From NCBI GenBank assembly GCA_025455685.1, contig JALOMB010000014.1, forward strand, positions 1 through 35,985: a stretch of 35,985 bases of DNA. Direction: 5' to 3'. Origin of the DNA: Chitinophagales bacterium (GTDB lineage: Bacteria; Bacteroidota; Bacteroidia; Chitinophagales; JADJOU01). The translations under genes were made by a program, and so were the position numbers. A model generated the notes under the pieces. The model searched no databases, had not been told where the DNA came from, and saw only the letters and a list, made by a program, of their open reading frames with translations. This document shows, in pieces, positions 16,327 to 25,091 of this stretch (positions are counted from its first letter, which is position 1; the number at the start of each line of letters is the position of its first letter).

Positions 16327-16334
16327 CAAAGGTA
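16327..16334 (-). promoter_or_regulatory. Candidate Bacteroidota -7 box (TACCTTTG) for the OmpA-like operon
   Basis: Read on the minus strand the sequence is TACCTTTG, an exact TAnnTTTG match, 19 bases upstream of the ATG at 16307. No clear TTG at the -33 distance is seen. Confidence 0.5.
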
Positions 16335-16365
16335 TAAAAATATTTTTAGAATGCCGTGAAATTGT

Positions 16366-16373
16366 TATTTTTG
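16366..16373 (+). promoter_or_regulatory. Candidate Bacteroidota -7 box (TATTTTTG) for rlmH
   Basis: TATTTTTG matches TAnnTTTG and ends 27 bases before the rlmH start at 16401. With the opposite box at 16327-16334 it makes a compact divergent promoter region. Confidence 0.5.
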
Positions 16374-16400
16374 TTGCATTTAATATAAAAAAAAATAGCA

Positions 16401-16868
16401 TTGACAATAGATATTTTATTACTTGGCAAGAGCCATCCCAATGAAATTAAGGATTTGAGTGCTTTTTATCTCAAAAAAATTTTACCTTTTTCACCCGTGA
16501 ATATTGTAGAACTTAATCCTAAAAAAACTTTTAAAGAAGACCTGCTCAACAAAAATTATCACTGTGATTTAATCTTAGAAAAAATCAAACCAAAAGATTT
16601 TTTGGTTTTACTCGATGAAAATGGACAAATTTCTGATTCCAAAGCGTTTTCAAATTTACTTGACCTAAGAAGGCAACACATTGACAAAAATATACTGTTC
16701 GTAATCTGTGGGGCCTTTGGTGCTAATGACGCCTTGCGAAAAAGAGCAAATTATATCTTGTCTTTTGGGAAAATGACCTTGTCACACCAACTCATAAGAC
16801 CGGTTTTGTTTGAACAAATCTATCGAGGTTTTAGTTTGATTTATAATCTAAAATATCATAATGAATAA
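16401..16868 (+). CDS. rlmH: 23S rRNA (pseudouridine1915-N3)-methyltransferase RlmH
   Basis: 155 aa, the standard size. It starts with TTG (TTG ACA ATA GAT) at 16401, since no nearby ATG in frame keeps the conserved IDILLLGKSHP beginning. Family motifs are visible: LDENGQISDSKAFSNLL at about 74-90, FVICGAFGANDALRKRANYI at about 103-122 (the SPOUT knot, SAM-binding, normally GGxxG), and MTLSHQLIRPVLFEQIYRG at 128-146, then the end YNLKYHNE (usually YHHE/YH). RlmH methylates pseudouridine 1915 in helix 69 of 23S rRNA as part of late ribosome assembly. It overlaps the next gene by 8 bases. Confidence 0.93.
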   Translation: MTIDILLLGKSHPNEIKDLSAFYLKKILPFSPVNIVELNPKKTFKEDLLNKNYHCDLILEKIKPKDFLVLLDENGQISDSKAFSNLLDLRRQHIDKNILFVICGAFGANDALRKRANYILSFGKMTLSHQLIRPVLFEQIYRGFSLIYNLKYHNE

Positions 16869-17331
16869 GTTAAACTACGACGATTTCATAAAATCTAAGC
16901 TAAAAATTTCCCCTGAGGAGATTGAAAAACAATTGAATCATACAAAAATTAACCTATCTAAGTTACAAGCTTCGTTTGACCAAATCGAAGAAAGCTTTGA
17001 CTGTCTAAGTTGTGCTCAATGCTGCAAACAAATCTCCCCAATACTCTATCCTGAAGATTTTGAGCCGATTGCGAAGCATTTCCCCAAGGAAAATATTTTT
17101 GATACACTTATAGAAATTGACCAGGAAGGAGACTTTGTATTTCGCTCGCAACCCTGCCCTTTGCTCGAGACGTGTAATGGCAAATGTAAGATATACGAAA
17201 ATAAACCCATGAGCTGTAGTGATTTTCCTCATTTATACAACGTTTCTGAATACTTCGATTATGATGCCTTAATTCAAAACATTTCCATTTGCCCCATTGT
17301 ATATTTCACCTCGGTAGATTATTTAGCATAA
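16861..17331 (+). CDS. Cysteine-cluster protein of the YkgJ/zinc-iron-chelating family
   Basis: 156 aa. A coiled N-terminus (about 1-40) is followed by the cysteine-cluster domain: FDCLSCAQCCKQIS at about 44-57, then RSQPCPLLETCNGKCKIYENKPMSCSDFPHLY near 93-125, and ICPIVYF at the end. The order CxxCxxCC...C...C.G.CxIY...P..C is the signature of the YkgJ-type family thought to bind zinc or an iron-sulphur cluster. Molecular function is unknown. It overlaps rlmH by 8 bases and is probably co-transcribed. Confidence 0.8.
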   Translation: MNKLNYDDFIKSKLKISPEEIEKQLNHTKINLSKLQASFDQIEESFDCLSCAQCCKQISPILYPEDFEPIAKHFPKENIFDTLIEIDQEGDFVFRSQPCPLLETCNGKCKIYENKPMSCSDFPHLYNVSEYFDYDALIQNISICPIVYFTSVDYLA

Positions 17332-17346
17332 ATTAAAATTTTTTCC

Positions 17347-17374
17347 TTGTTTTATATTTTTTTTTATATATTTG
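17347..17374 (+). promoter_or_regulatory. Bacteroidota promoter, TTG-N17-TATATTTG, for the M43 protease
   Basis: A TTG at 17347-17349 and TATATTTG at 17367-17374 are separated by 17 bases, close to the phylum's -33/-7 spacing. The ATG at 17415 lies 40 bases downstream. The region is very AT-rich (T runs). Confidence 0.6.
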
Positions 17375-17414
17375 TATTTGGAAATATAAAATCATTTGAT
17401 AAAATATAAAGTAT

Positions 17415-19430
17415 ATGAAACACTTATTTTTAATTTTAATTTTAAATAGCTTTCTATCGTTATCAGCGCAGCAAGCTAAGCCAAATTTCTGTGGTACAAA
17501 AGATACCGATATCGATATATGGCTCGCGAAACTAGATATGATAGGAGGTCGAGCATATTTAGACCCAAATAGAATTAAACAACGAGAAGATAATTTCTTT
17601 TGGGTGCCTATTCACTATCATGTTCTTAGAAAATCAGACGGTAGTGGTCAATATTATCAAGAATGGTTGCTACTCATGAATCAAGAACTTAATGACGCAT
17701 ATAGCTTTACAAATGTAAGATTCTTTATCGATAAGGTATCTTATCATAATACTGATACATATTACAATATCACTAATTCAACAGATGATGCCGTCAATAA
17801 ACTTTTTGGCTCTACGACCGCTTGTAATGTTTTCTTGACCAATGACCCTGCTGGAAATTGTGGTTATACCCGTCGTCCTACAGTAACTGGAAAGCCAGAA
17901 GATCGATTCCCAATTTTTGTCGCAGCTTCTGCTACCAATACAAATTGTGCCCTTCCAAAAGGGAAAACCCTTATCCATGAAATGGGACATTGGTTAGATT
18001 TAGCGCATACCTTTTATGAGTGGGAAGGCAAAGCATTTCCTACTAATCCAGCAGATACTATAGTTTCTAGATTAAGAGAAAATGTAACGCGTAATCCAGA
18101 TGATCCATGTTTCAATTGCTACACAACAGCAGATGGTTTTTGTGATACCGAAGCTGATTACACTTCAGGTAGATACAACTGTCCTTCTGGAAGAATTATT
18201 ACAGATCCATGTGGTAGAACTTTTAGACAAGATGCAACTGGATGGAATACAATGAGTTATGCAGATGACGCTTGTATAGGCGCAGGTGTTAAAAGGGACA
18301 GTTCGTTTTCCCTCGAACAAGCTAGACATATGGATTTAGTTAGAAAATTCCCAGATAGAAGAGATTTAGATTTACTTCCTGATCCTAAAAACGTTGCAGC
18401 AGGAAGTGTACAAAACTTCATTCCTAAAAAAGGGGATATTTTACCTCGCTCAAAAGTACTGCTTACTTTTGATTCTGCAGAAGATGCAGAGATGTATTTG
18501 ATATCTGTAATTTCAGGAACCACTTCTTTGAATATAAATTATAAGTTTCCGTCTGCCTCAGGCCAACAAACACTTTGGCGTAATTTGATAGTAGATACTA
18601 TAGTGACTTCTAATTCCATAGAAATCGATGCAAGAAGATTTCCAAATAGTGATGTGTTTTATTATTGGAGGGTTATCCCTGTGACTAAAGCGAAGCAAGT
18701 CAAACTCGATGAATATGAAACTAATTATTTTAAACTAGCAAATTTTAGCTTTGGATTAGAAAAAAACAATGAGACCTGTACAGAAAAAAATGATGGTAAA
18801 ATAAATTTCTTAAATACTAGTACCTTTAAATTCTTCTTAGACGGTAGTGAGGTTACTGATGGACTTGAAGGATTAGCGCCAAACATATATGAAATAGAGG
18901 TAAGAGATGCAAACAATCAAAAAGTAGCAACTCAATATGTAAGGATAAATGCCGCAGAAGCACCAAAAGTAGCGCTAAGAGTAGAAAATGGATTTGCTTA
19001 TTTAGATATTCAAGGCGGAGCTCAACCTTATTCTATTAAATGGAATACTGGAGCTTCAGCACCTACAGTTAAGTTAACGAGTTCTTTGAATTCAGTAACA
19101 GTAACAGATGCAAATGAATGCTTTAAAAAAGTACTTACATTGAATACGGGTGGTATTGATGCAAATATTAAAGATTTACCTTTTATTACTTTCAAAAATC
19201 CAGCACCAATTAAAGAAAATTTAACCCTTGAGTTTGAATCTTTGCTTTTAGGAAAACAAAGCCATGTTCAGGTTCAAGACTTGCAAGGGAGAATTTTGGC
19301 CACACAAGACATTTCGATTAATTCTGTTCGTCAGCAACTCGATTGGAAAATTCAATCCGCAGGAATATACTTCTTGGTCGTTCAGGTCGAAGATAGTATT
19401 AAATCATATAAATTAATCGTACAAGAGTAG
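17415..19430 (+). CDS. Secreted M43 (cytophagalysin/pappalysin-like) metalloprotease, T9SS cargo
   Basis: 671 aa. A signal peptide (about 1-19, LSLSAQ) is followed by the M43 catalytic domain with FFWVPIHYHVLRKSDGSGQY near 54-73, the zinc site HEMGHWLDLAH at 188-198 and the Met-turn WNTMSYADD at 277-285, with cysteine-rich loops between them. After it come repeated Ig/SprB-like modules (about 440-590; for example EVRDANNQKVA and ITWNTG-like IKWNTGASAP) and a T9SS type A sorting end (VQVQDLQGRILATQDISI to YKLIVQE, about 615-671). The protein should be secreted by the type IX system and cut proteins outside the cell. The zinc site has Asp before the third ligand (WLDLAH), a common variant. It is monocistronic: its own promoter is at 17347-17374 and a strong terminator follows. 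Confidence 0.88.
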   Translation: MKHLFLILILNSFLSLSAQQAKPNFCGTKDTDIDIWLAKLDMIGGRAYLDPNRIKQREDNFFWVPIHYHVLRKSDGSGQYYQEWLLLMNQELNDAYSFTNVRFFIDKVSYHNTDTYYNITNSTDDAVNKLFGSTTACNVFLTNDPAGNCGYTRRPTVTGKPEDRFPIFVAASATNTNCALPKGKTLIHEMGHWLDLAHTFYEWEGKAFPTNPADTIVSRLRENVTRNPDDPCFNCYTTADGFCDTEADYTSGRYNCPSGRIITDPCGRTFRQDATGWNTMSYADDACIGAGVKRDSSFSLEQARHMDLVRKFPDRRDLDLLPDPKNVAAGSVQNFIPKKGDILPRSKVLLTFDSAEDAEMYLISVISGTTSLNINYKFPSASGQQTLWRNLIVDTIVTSNSIEIDARRFPNSDVFYYWRVIPVTKAKQVKLDEYETNYFKLANFSFGLEKNNETCTEKNDGKINFLNTSTFKFFLDGSEVTDGLEGLAPNIYEIEVRDANNQKVATQYVRINAAEAPKVALRVENGFAYLDIQGGAQPYSIKWNTGASAPTVKLTSSLNSVTVTDANECFKKVLTLNTGGIDANIKDLPFITFKNPAPIKENLTLEFESLLLGKQSHVQVQDLQGRILATQDISINSVRQQLDWKIQSAGIYFLVVQVEDSIKSYKLIVQE

Positions 19431-19444
19431 TTTGATATCATATG

Positions 19445-19479
19445 AAAAAAGGTCGAGTAAAACTCGACCTTTTTTTTTT
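19445..19479 (+). terminator. Strong Rho-independent terminator after the M43 protease gene
   Basis: A perfect 14-bp stem (AAAAAAGGTCGAGT, loop AAA, ACTCGACCTTTTTT) starts 14 bases after the stop codon and ends in a T run to 19479. The A-rich left arm could also terminate transcripts from the minus strand. Confidence 0.9.
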
Positions 19480-19513
19480 GACTTAAAAAAAGAGGTTCAT
19501 TAATGTTTTGGGT

Positions 19514-19780
19514 TTATTCGATTATTTTCAAATGTCCTGTTTTACTGAGTTCATTTACTTTTTTTAAAGTGTCAGCAAGAATGAGCATATAGCGGTTTTT
19601 GTGCGGAAAATTTCCTTTGAGCAATAGGTTAAGAAAAAGGATTAAAAAACTCTTCTGTCCAATAATGCCATTTGACAAGTCTTCGAAGTTGGCTCATACC
19701 AACGCATTTCGCAAACACCAAAAGCAAGTCGTTGTCAACGTGATTGTCATCAAAATTTAATGAAACTGTCAATAAAGACT
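19514..19780 (-). pseudogene. Decayed ORF of unknown family between terminator and aconitase gene
   Basis: The 19482-19896 stretch has no intact gene. On the minus strand, two frames give protein-like sequence. The first (about 19780 to 19629) contains VSLNFDDNHVDNDLLLVFAK and then CVGMSQLRRLVKWHYWTEEF, and stops with TAA at 19629-19631. The second, in another frame, gives LLLKGNFPHKNRYMLILADT and then LKKVNELSKTGHLKIIE, ending with TAA at 19514-19516. Joining them by a shift near 19640-19650 gives one C-terminal fragment of about 90 residues. No start, signal or known motif is seen and the family is not recognised; a transposase or plasmid-borne gene remnant is possible. It could also be coincidence in a short AT-rich stretch. 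Confidence 0.4.
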
Positions 19781-19818
19781 TCTAAACGTTTTATCTAACT
19801 TTCATCAAGAAGTCTTTA
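19773..19818. repeat. Inverted repeat, 11-bp perfect arms (TAAAGACTTCT / AGAAGTCTTTA)
   Basis: The left arm is 19773-19783 and the right arm 19808-19818, with a 24-base spacer; the arms continue with a one-base bulge (CAA before, CTTG after). It marks the upstream end of the decayed ORF. No T run follows, so it is not a clear terminator. It could be a remnant of a mobile-element end or a transcript hairpin. Confidence 0.6.
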
Positions 19819-19896
19819 CTTGTTAGTTCGGTAAACTTACAATTTTAAACGGTTCTTTTGTAAGCTCGAGTGTCTTTCTAATCTTACAAAGTACGG

Positions 19897-22170
19897 TTAG
19901 GCACCCGCAAATTGCTTTTTGATAATATTGAGAGCAGAGCCTGCCTTAAACCATTCAATTTGCTGTTCATTATAGGAATGATTTACAAGGATTTCTTCAG
20001 TACTTCCGTCACTATGATTGAGGGTTAGGGTGAGTGGTGTACCTTTTTGAAAATTAGCTAAGTTTTTGATAGAAATCAAATCATCTTCTCTAATTTTATC
20101 ATAGTCTGATTTGTCAGCAAAGGTAAGACCAAGCATTCCTTGCTTTTTTAGATTTGTCTCATGAATTCTAGCGAAGGATTTTACTAATACGACAGCGACT
20201 CCTAAATGCCTTGGTTGCATAGCTGCATGCTCTCTGGAAGAGCCTTCACCGTAGTTTTCATCACCTACGACGATGGTTTTAATCCCATTAGCTTTATAGG
20301 CTCTCTGGACTTTGGGCACTTCGTCATAACTTCCTGTCAATAGATTCTTCACAGAGTTCGTTTTATCATTAAATGCATTGGTGGCACCAATAAGCAAATT
20401 ATTAGAGATATTATCTAAATGTCCTCTATATTTGAGCCATGGGCCGGCCATAGAGATATGATCTGTGGTACATTTTCCTTTGGCTTTGATAAGCAATCTC
20501 ATATCTACAAGATCATGACCATCCCAAGGCTCAAATGGCTCTAGAAGTTGAAGTCTATCTGAATCAGGATTTACTTTGACTTCAATTGTGCTGCCATCTG
20601 CTACAGGTTCTTGATAGCCAGAATCAGCAACATCAAAACCTTTTGGAGGAAGCTCTAGACCTGTAGGTTCATCTAGTTTTACCTGCTCACCTTTGTCATT
20701 AGTAAGTGTATCGGTGATAGGATTGAAGTCTAAACGCCCTGAAATTGCAATAGCTGCTACCATTTCTGGAGAAGAAACGAAAGCATGTGTATTAGGATTT
20801 CCATCAGCTCTTTTAGCGAAATTCCTATTAAAAGAATGAATAATGCTATTCTTTGGTGCATTTTTTGGGTCAGAATACCTTGCCCACTGACCAATACAAG
20901 GGCCACAAGCATTTGTAAAAATGGTAGCGTCTAACTTTTGAAAGATTTCAAGATACCCATCTCGCTCTGCTGTATAACGAACCTGCTCAGAGCCAGGATT
21001 TATGCCAAATTTTGCTTTGGTTTTCAAACCTTTGTCTAAGGCTTGTTTGGCTACAGAAGCAGCACGAGACAAGTCTTCGTAAGATGAGTTGGTACAACTT
21101 CCAATGAGACCCCATTCTACTTCTATCGGCCAGTTATTTTCTGTTGCGGCTTTATTCATATCTCCTACTACAGTGACTAAATCAGGCGTAAACGGACCAT
21201 TTAAGTGTGGCTTAAGTTCATCTAAATTAATTTCTATGACTTGGTCAAAGTATTTTTCTGGATTAGCATATACTTCGTCGTCTCCTGTGAGGTGTGCTTT
21301 TATATTATTGGCGAGGTCTGCTACTTCTGCTCTTCCTGTAGCCCTTAGATAGCGCTCCATACTCTCATCGTATCCAAAAGTTGATGTAGTCGCGCCAATT
21401 TCAGCACCCATATTACAAATTGTACCTTTGCCCGTACAAGATATTGTCTTAGCACCTTCCCCAAAGTATTCTACGATTGCACCGGTACCACCTTTTACAG
21501 TTAGAATTCCGGCAACTTTAAGAATGACATCTTTTGGACTAGACCATCCTGATAGTTTACCAGTTAGTTTTACTCCGATGAGTTTAGGAAATTTAAGCTC
21601 CCATGGTAAACCTGCCATTACATCTACTGCATCAGCACCCCCTACTCCAATAGCGACCATGCCTAAACCGCCTGCATTAACCGTATGACTGTCTGTACCT
21701 ATCATCATACCACCTGGAAAAGCATAGTTTTCCAATACTACTTGGTGGATGATCCCTGCTCCAGGCTTCCAAAAACCTATGCCGTATTTGTTTGAAACTG
21801 ACTCTAGAAAATTATATACTTCATTGCTTGTGTTTAATGACTCTTGTAGGTCTTTTTCTGCACCTAACTTAGCTTGGATGAGGTGATCGCAATGCACTGT
21901 ACTAGGTACGGCTGCTCTCTTTCGTCCTGAAGTCATAAACTGAAGTAAAGCCATTTGAGCCGTAGCATCTTGCATAGCAACTCTATCAGGTGCGAAATCA
22001 ACATAGCTACCGCCTCTTACGAAGTTTTCCACCTTTTGGTCTGCATGTAAATGAGCATAGAGAATTTTTTCACTTAAAGTAAGTGGCTTGCCTACTACTT
22101 TTCTAGCTTCCTCTATCTTAGAAGACATGTGTTGATACACATTCTTGATCATGTCTAAATCAAATACCAT
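19897..22170 (-). CDS. acn: Aconitate hydratase, mitochondrial-type
   Basis: 757 aa. It catalyses citrate to isocitrate in the TCA cycle via a [4Fe-4S] cluster. The cluster cysteines are at 359 ([11 protein letters not shown]), 422 and 425 ([11 protein letters not shown]). Substrate-side motifs include [13 protein letters not shown] at 88-100, [16 protein letters not shown] at 156-171, and the swivelling C-terminal domain with [16 protein letters not shown] and [20 protein letters not shown]. Sequence and length are those of the mitochondrial-type aconitases found in Bacteroidota (start [11 protein letters not shown]). The start ATG at 22170 is preceded by its own promoter at 22210-22239. No partner genes of the TCA cycle adjoin it. 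No T-run terminator is visible below the stop; instead the 19836-19890 segment has alternating complementary heptamers. Confidence 0.95.
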   Translation of the reverse strand: MVFDLDMIKNVYQHMSSKIEEARKVVGKPLTLSEKILYAHLHADQKVENFVRGGSYVDFAPDRVAMQDATAQMALLQFMTSGRKRAAVPSTVHCDHLIQAKLGAEKDLQESLNTSNEVYNFLESVSNKYGIGFWKPGAGIIHQVVLENYAFPGGMMIGTDSHTVNAGGLGMVAIGVGGADAVDVMAGLPWELKFPKLIGVKLTGKLSGWSSPKDVILKVAGILTVKGGTGAIVEYFGEGAKTISCTGKGTICNMGAEIGATTSTFGYDESMERYLRATGRAEVADLANNIKAHLTGDDEVYANPEKYFDQVIEINLDELKPHLNGPFTPDLVTVVGDMNKAATENNWPIEVEWGLIGSCTNSSYEDLSRAASVAKQALDKGLKTKAKFGINPGSEQVRYTAERDGYLEIFQKLDATIFTNACGPCIGQWARYSDPKNAPKNSIIHSFNRNFAKRADGNPNTHAFVSSPEMVAAIAISGRLDFNPITDTLTNDKGEQVKLDEPTGLELPPKGFDVADSGYQEPVADGSTIEVKVNPDSDRLQLLEPFEPWDGHDLVDMRLLIKAKGKCTTDHISMAGPWLKYRGHLDNISNNLLIGATNAFNDKTNSVKNLLTGSYDEVPKVQRAYKANGIKTIVVGDENYGEGSSREHAAMQPRHLGVAVVLVKSFARIHETNLKKQGMLGLTFADKSDYDKIREDDLISIKNLANFQKGTPLTLTLNHSDGSTEEILVNHSYNEQQIEWFKAGSALNIIKKQFAGA

Positions 22171-22209
22171 AATGCTATAATTTATAATTAAATATTAAAA
22201 AATTCGAGG

Positions 22210-22239
22210 CAAATATAGCAATTTTACTTCAAAAACCAA
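22210..22239 (-). promoter_or_regulatory. Promoter of the aconitase gene, TTG-N19-TATATTTG (minus strand)
   Basis: On the minus strand a TTG (22237-22239) precedes TATATTTG (22210-22217) by 19 bases, matching the Bacteroidota -33/-7 arrangement. The aconitase ATG at 22170 is 39 bases downstream. Confidence 0.7.
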
Positions 22240-22292
22240 GAATTATTATATTATATTATCGGTATTCGATTTAGGTATAGCTGAAGCAGGGG

Positions 22293-22381
22293 TTTAGAAA
22301 TCTTATGTTCTAAAATAGCCCTGAAGCGGCTCTTCTAGAAATTTTTAGGCTAGTTTAGGTCATACGAGGTTGTACCTAGCC
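22293..22381. other. Structured noncoding stretch between aconitase promoter and unknown gene
   Basis: The 213-base gap 22171-22383 holds the aconitase promoter and, from about 22293, several inverted repeats: TTTAGAA (22293-22299) with TTCTAAA (22308-22314), AGCC with GGCT around CTGAAGC, and GGCTAG (22348-22353) with CTAGCC (22376-22381) followed by TTTTATATTTC on the plus strand. The last hairpin lies just after the 22384 gene in its own direction, but no T run follows there. No ORF is seen. Confidence 0.5.
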
Positions 22382-22383
22382 TT

Positions 22384-23433
22384 TTATATTTCTTTTAAGG
22401 GTATTTCTAAATTTTTAGCTAATTTGAAAATGTCTTGTTTCATTTGTTTTTTTATTAGTATTAAATTGTATCTATCAAAACCACCATCTAATTGCAAAAG
22501 GCATAAATTATTTTCTGCTAAATGAGCATTTATTTCATTTAAGTTCGAAAAATTAGCTACTTGTATTCCAGTATTTTCGAAAATAAAATGAATCAAGCCG
22601 TCCATATCAATTTTCCAGTCATCTTCATAATTTAAAACATGATGTCTAAAAAATTCATAGTTAATTCTATCTAAATCTTCTAAGGTGTCTTCAATTTCCG
22701 ATGCTTCTAAATATCCATTATCTTCCAACCAAAGTAGGAATTTTTTTGGCTTTTGTAGGGTTGTAGAATAAAGCCTTTTTAAATCGAGCATTTCTTTTTC
22801 TTCTAATGTAGGTAGTAAATTTTCTAACAAAATTCGTATGGAATCTATATGTTTTAATTTTTCCTTTTTGTCATTCAATTTAGTCAAATTTTCTTCTAAT
22901 ATTTCAGTAAGATATTCTTCAATCAAGATTCTTTCTTTCGTTTCAAATGATTCAAGTAGTTTGAATTCAGAAATATGGTATATAAATTCTATATATTCCT
23001 TGGATAAATAGCATAAAACCTTATTCTGATTGTTTTTTAAAGGTAATATGCTTACGGTTAAATAATCCTCTTTTAAATCGTGGGGCTGATAAAAGTCTGA
23101 AAGTTTAATTATGATGGAAAAGAAACGATAAGATTTTGAATTCACCAAATCTTTGTATTCATTTTCTGCAACCTTAGCTTTTTGCATAAGTTCTATTAGG
23201 GGTGTCAATGCATTATCAGCGTCATCGAAATTCCCAAAGAAAGGATAATTTTTATGTAAATCTTTTGGAAAATTCCAATACGTAATATGAATTAAAGGCG
23301 ATATGGCATTTTTAACATAGATATCAGAAGGGCCAAGGAATGATTTTTTATTTTGATGAAAATAGAAGATCAAATTTTCTATTTGTTGTTGTAAATGATT
23401 CATTTGTAATGGGCTGTTTATGGTTTTAAACAT
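22384..23433 (-). CDS. Unknown protein, C-terminus loosely like DUF6630
   Basis: 349 aa, soluble, no signal peptide. The start ATG at 23433 shares a base with the upstream gene's stop (TAATG coupling); the next Met is residue 11. The body is acidic and helical, with a coiled-coil-like part at about 180-215. The last 80 residues contain WKIDMDGLIHFIFENTGI and AENNLCLLQLDGGFDRYNLI, which recalls the end of small DUF6630-type domains, but the match is weak and judged by eye. No catalytic motif is evident. Because it is translated with the secreted protein upstream, the two products probably act together, for example as a cytoplasmic partner of an exported protein. Nothing more can be supported. 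Confidence 0.55.
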   Translation of the reverse strand: MFKTINSPLQMNHLQQQIENLIFYFHQNKKSFLGPSDIYVKNAISPLIHITYWNFPKDLHKNYPFFGNFDDADNALTPLIELMQKAKVAENEYKDLVNSKSYRFFSIIIKLSDFYQPHDLKEDYLTVSILPLKNNQNKVLCYLSKEYIEFIYHISEFKLLESFETKERILIEEYLTEILEENLTKLNDKKEKLKHIDSIRILLENLLPTLEEKEMLDLKRLYSTTLQKPKKFLLWLEDNGYLEASEIEDTLEDLDRINYEFFRHHVLNYEDDWKIDMDGLIHFIFENTGIQVANFSNLNEINAHLAENNLCLLQLDGGFDRYNLILIKKQMKQDIFKLAKNLEIPLKEI

Positions 23434-24311
23434 TATTTTAATGCCTCTTGAAGCATTTCTATCTCATCATATCCGTATAACTTAGCTAATCGAAGAAATC
23501 TAGCGCTTTGAGCTACATTATTTTTATCATGATAATGCTTGGCTAACATCGCAAAACCTTCTATATGCATGGTATTGCTTAGCATAATTACGGCTTCAAG
23601 GTAGTTTCTTTCGGCGACATTCCGCAAATTGACATCTGACTGATTCAAAGATTGTTTGTATTTATATTCTAGCAATTTCACACGATCATAAAGCGCAATA
23701 TAAATATTCTTAAAGGCAAAAGGTTGATTTTTAGTCAAAATTACATCAATTTGACTCGTGTCAAAATTCCTAGTAAAAGCATTAAAATAAAACCCTACCG
23801 AATCTTGATAGTCCCGAATTATCTTAAAAACTTTTTCCGTGGACAATTGAAACATACCTGATTGATAACTAAATTTCAAGGTGTCTTCAGGATTCACTGG
23901 CTCATCTGGCTTATAGGGGAAATACAAGGTAAAACCAAAATCCTTTTCATGAAGCAAAGGCGATTTTTTGGTTGTGTCCAAATAAAGAATCTGCGCAGAT
24001 TTAGGGTCTAGATTCTGAGGATTGGGAAGATAAATGAGGAAATTATCTCCAAGTTTGAAATTTAGGGTCATTTTAGGCAAAATTACATATACATCTCTTG
24101 CGAAAACATAATAGTTGCCTAACGTTTTCTGATTGATTCTGACATAACCAAGTTCGTCGAAATCAATTTGCTGAAAATAGGTGGGTTTTTGGTTTTTCTT
24201 TTTTTGCTCCGCATGATAAGAGCCTATTATCATGTATTCTTGGGCTACAATATAAGCTTTGATTTGTAAACAAAGTACAAAGAGAACAAAAATCGGTTTT
24301 TTTAGTTTCAT
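23433..24311 (-). CDS. Unknown secreted protein with helical C-terminus
   Basis: 292 aa. A signal peptide ends near 23-24 (YIVAQ), so it is exported. The next 150 residues are rich in aromatic and beta-type sequence (YMIIGSYHAEQKK; GNYYVFARDVYVILPKMTLN), and the final 90 residues are helical, with a Sel1/TPR-like character (RNYLEAVIMLSNTMHIEGFA, then MLAKHYHDKNNVAQSARFLR). No family is recognised. The start is 13 bases from the divergent frame of the YhhN-like gene. The stop overlaps the start of the next gene by one base, which indicates translational coupling. Confidence 0.65.
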   Translation of the reverse strand: MKLKKPIFVLFVLCLQIKAYIVAQEYMIIGSYHAEQKKKNQKPTYFQQIDFDELGYVRINQKTLGNYYVFARDVYVILPKMTLNFKLGDNFLIYLPNPQNLDPKSAQILYLDTTKKSPLLHEKDFGFTLYFPYKPDEPVNPEDTLKFSYQSGMFQLSTEKVFKIIRDYQDSVGFYFNAFTRNFDTSQIDVILTKNQPFAFKNIYIALYDRVKLLEYKYKQSLNQSDVNLRNVAERNYLEAVIMLSNTMHIEGFAMLAKHYHDKNNVAQSARFLRLAKLYGYDEIEMLQEALK

Positions 24312-24396
24312 AAATAACTATTAGATGAAAAAATCTTGTGCAAGTTTACAAAAACTTTTTCCACTTATAAAATTATTTTTATTTTTACCTCAATCT

Positions 24397-25032
24397 ATGA
24401 AATTCTACAGGTATTTTATTGTTTATTTTGGCTTGCTTATAGGTCAAATTTTAAGTGTTCTCATTGAATCTAGTCAAGGAAACTATATCCTTAAGCCTGC
24501 TTTGATGATCGTCTTAGGATTATTTTATACCTTTCAAGCCAAGCGTCTTCATTATGGCATCTTAGCAGGCTTGTTCTTTTCTTGGTTAGGGGATATTTTG
24601 CTCATGGGTAATGAGGAAATATTTTTTTTATCTGGTATTGGTTGCTTCCTTTTAGCCCAACTCAGTTATTTTTTTAGTTTTAAGAAATGGGTATCATGGC
24701 AAATAATAAGTATCGTATTGATGATAACCTTAACTTTTGGTTTTTATTTTGGGTATATATATCCTTTTGTGTCCGATCGTACTTTATCCCATATTATTGG
24801 GCTATATGTAAGTGCTATTACGGCTATGGGTATCGCAGCATTGAGCATGGTGCCTAGAAATAATTTCATTGCTCTTGGGGCTTTATTGTTTATTTTATCT
24901 GATGCTTTGATAGCTTGGGATAAATTCAATTCACCTATACGCTTGTCGCCTCTTTGGATTATGAGCACCTATGGTATCGCTCAGTGGCTAATTGTTTTCG
25001 GTGCGAAAACAGATCATTCCAATCGATTTTAA
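24397..25032 (+). CDS. YhhN/TMEM86 family membrane protein (lysoplasmalogenase-like)
   Basis: 211 aa from the ATG at 24397. The frame could start at 24325, adding 24 residues, but the YhhN-like helices begin near YRYFIVYFGLLIGQIL and the extension overlaps the promoter area of the divergent gene, so 24397 is preferred with moderate confidence. About seven hydrophobic helices are visible. Conserved family motifs include AGLFFSWLGDILLM (F-S-x-x-G-D) and the second acidic site in GALLFILSDALIAWDKF. In mammals TMEM86B hydrolyses lysoplasmalogens; the bacterial family's substrate is uncertain. It stands between two divergent units, upstream of ileS by 59 bases. Confidence 0.8.
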   Translation: MKFYRYFIVYFGLLIGQILSVLIESSQGNYILKPALMIVLGLFYTFQAKRLHYGILAGLFFSWLGDILLMGNEEIFFLSGIGCFLLAQLSYFFSFKKWVSWQIISIVLMITLTFGFYFGYIYPFVSDRTLSHIIGLYVSAITAMGIAALSMVPRNNFIALGALLFILSDALIAWDKFNSPIRLSPLWIMSTYGIAQWLIVFGAKTDHSNRF

Positions 25033-25061
25033 GTTTTATGGACTAAAAGATTTTTTTTCTG

Positions 25062-25069
25062 TATTTTTG
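25062..25069 (+). promoter_or_regulatory. Candidate Bacteroidota -7 box (TATTTTTG) for ileS
   Basis: TATTTTTG matches TAnnTTTG and ends 22 bases before the ileS ATG at 25092. It lies in the 59-base gap between the YhhN-like gene and ileS. Confidence 0.5.
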
Positions 25070-25091
25070 CAAAAATTTTTTTTTGTAAAAA

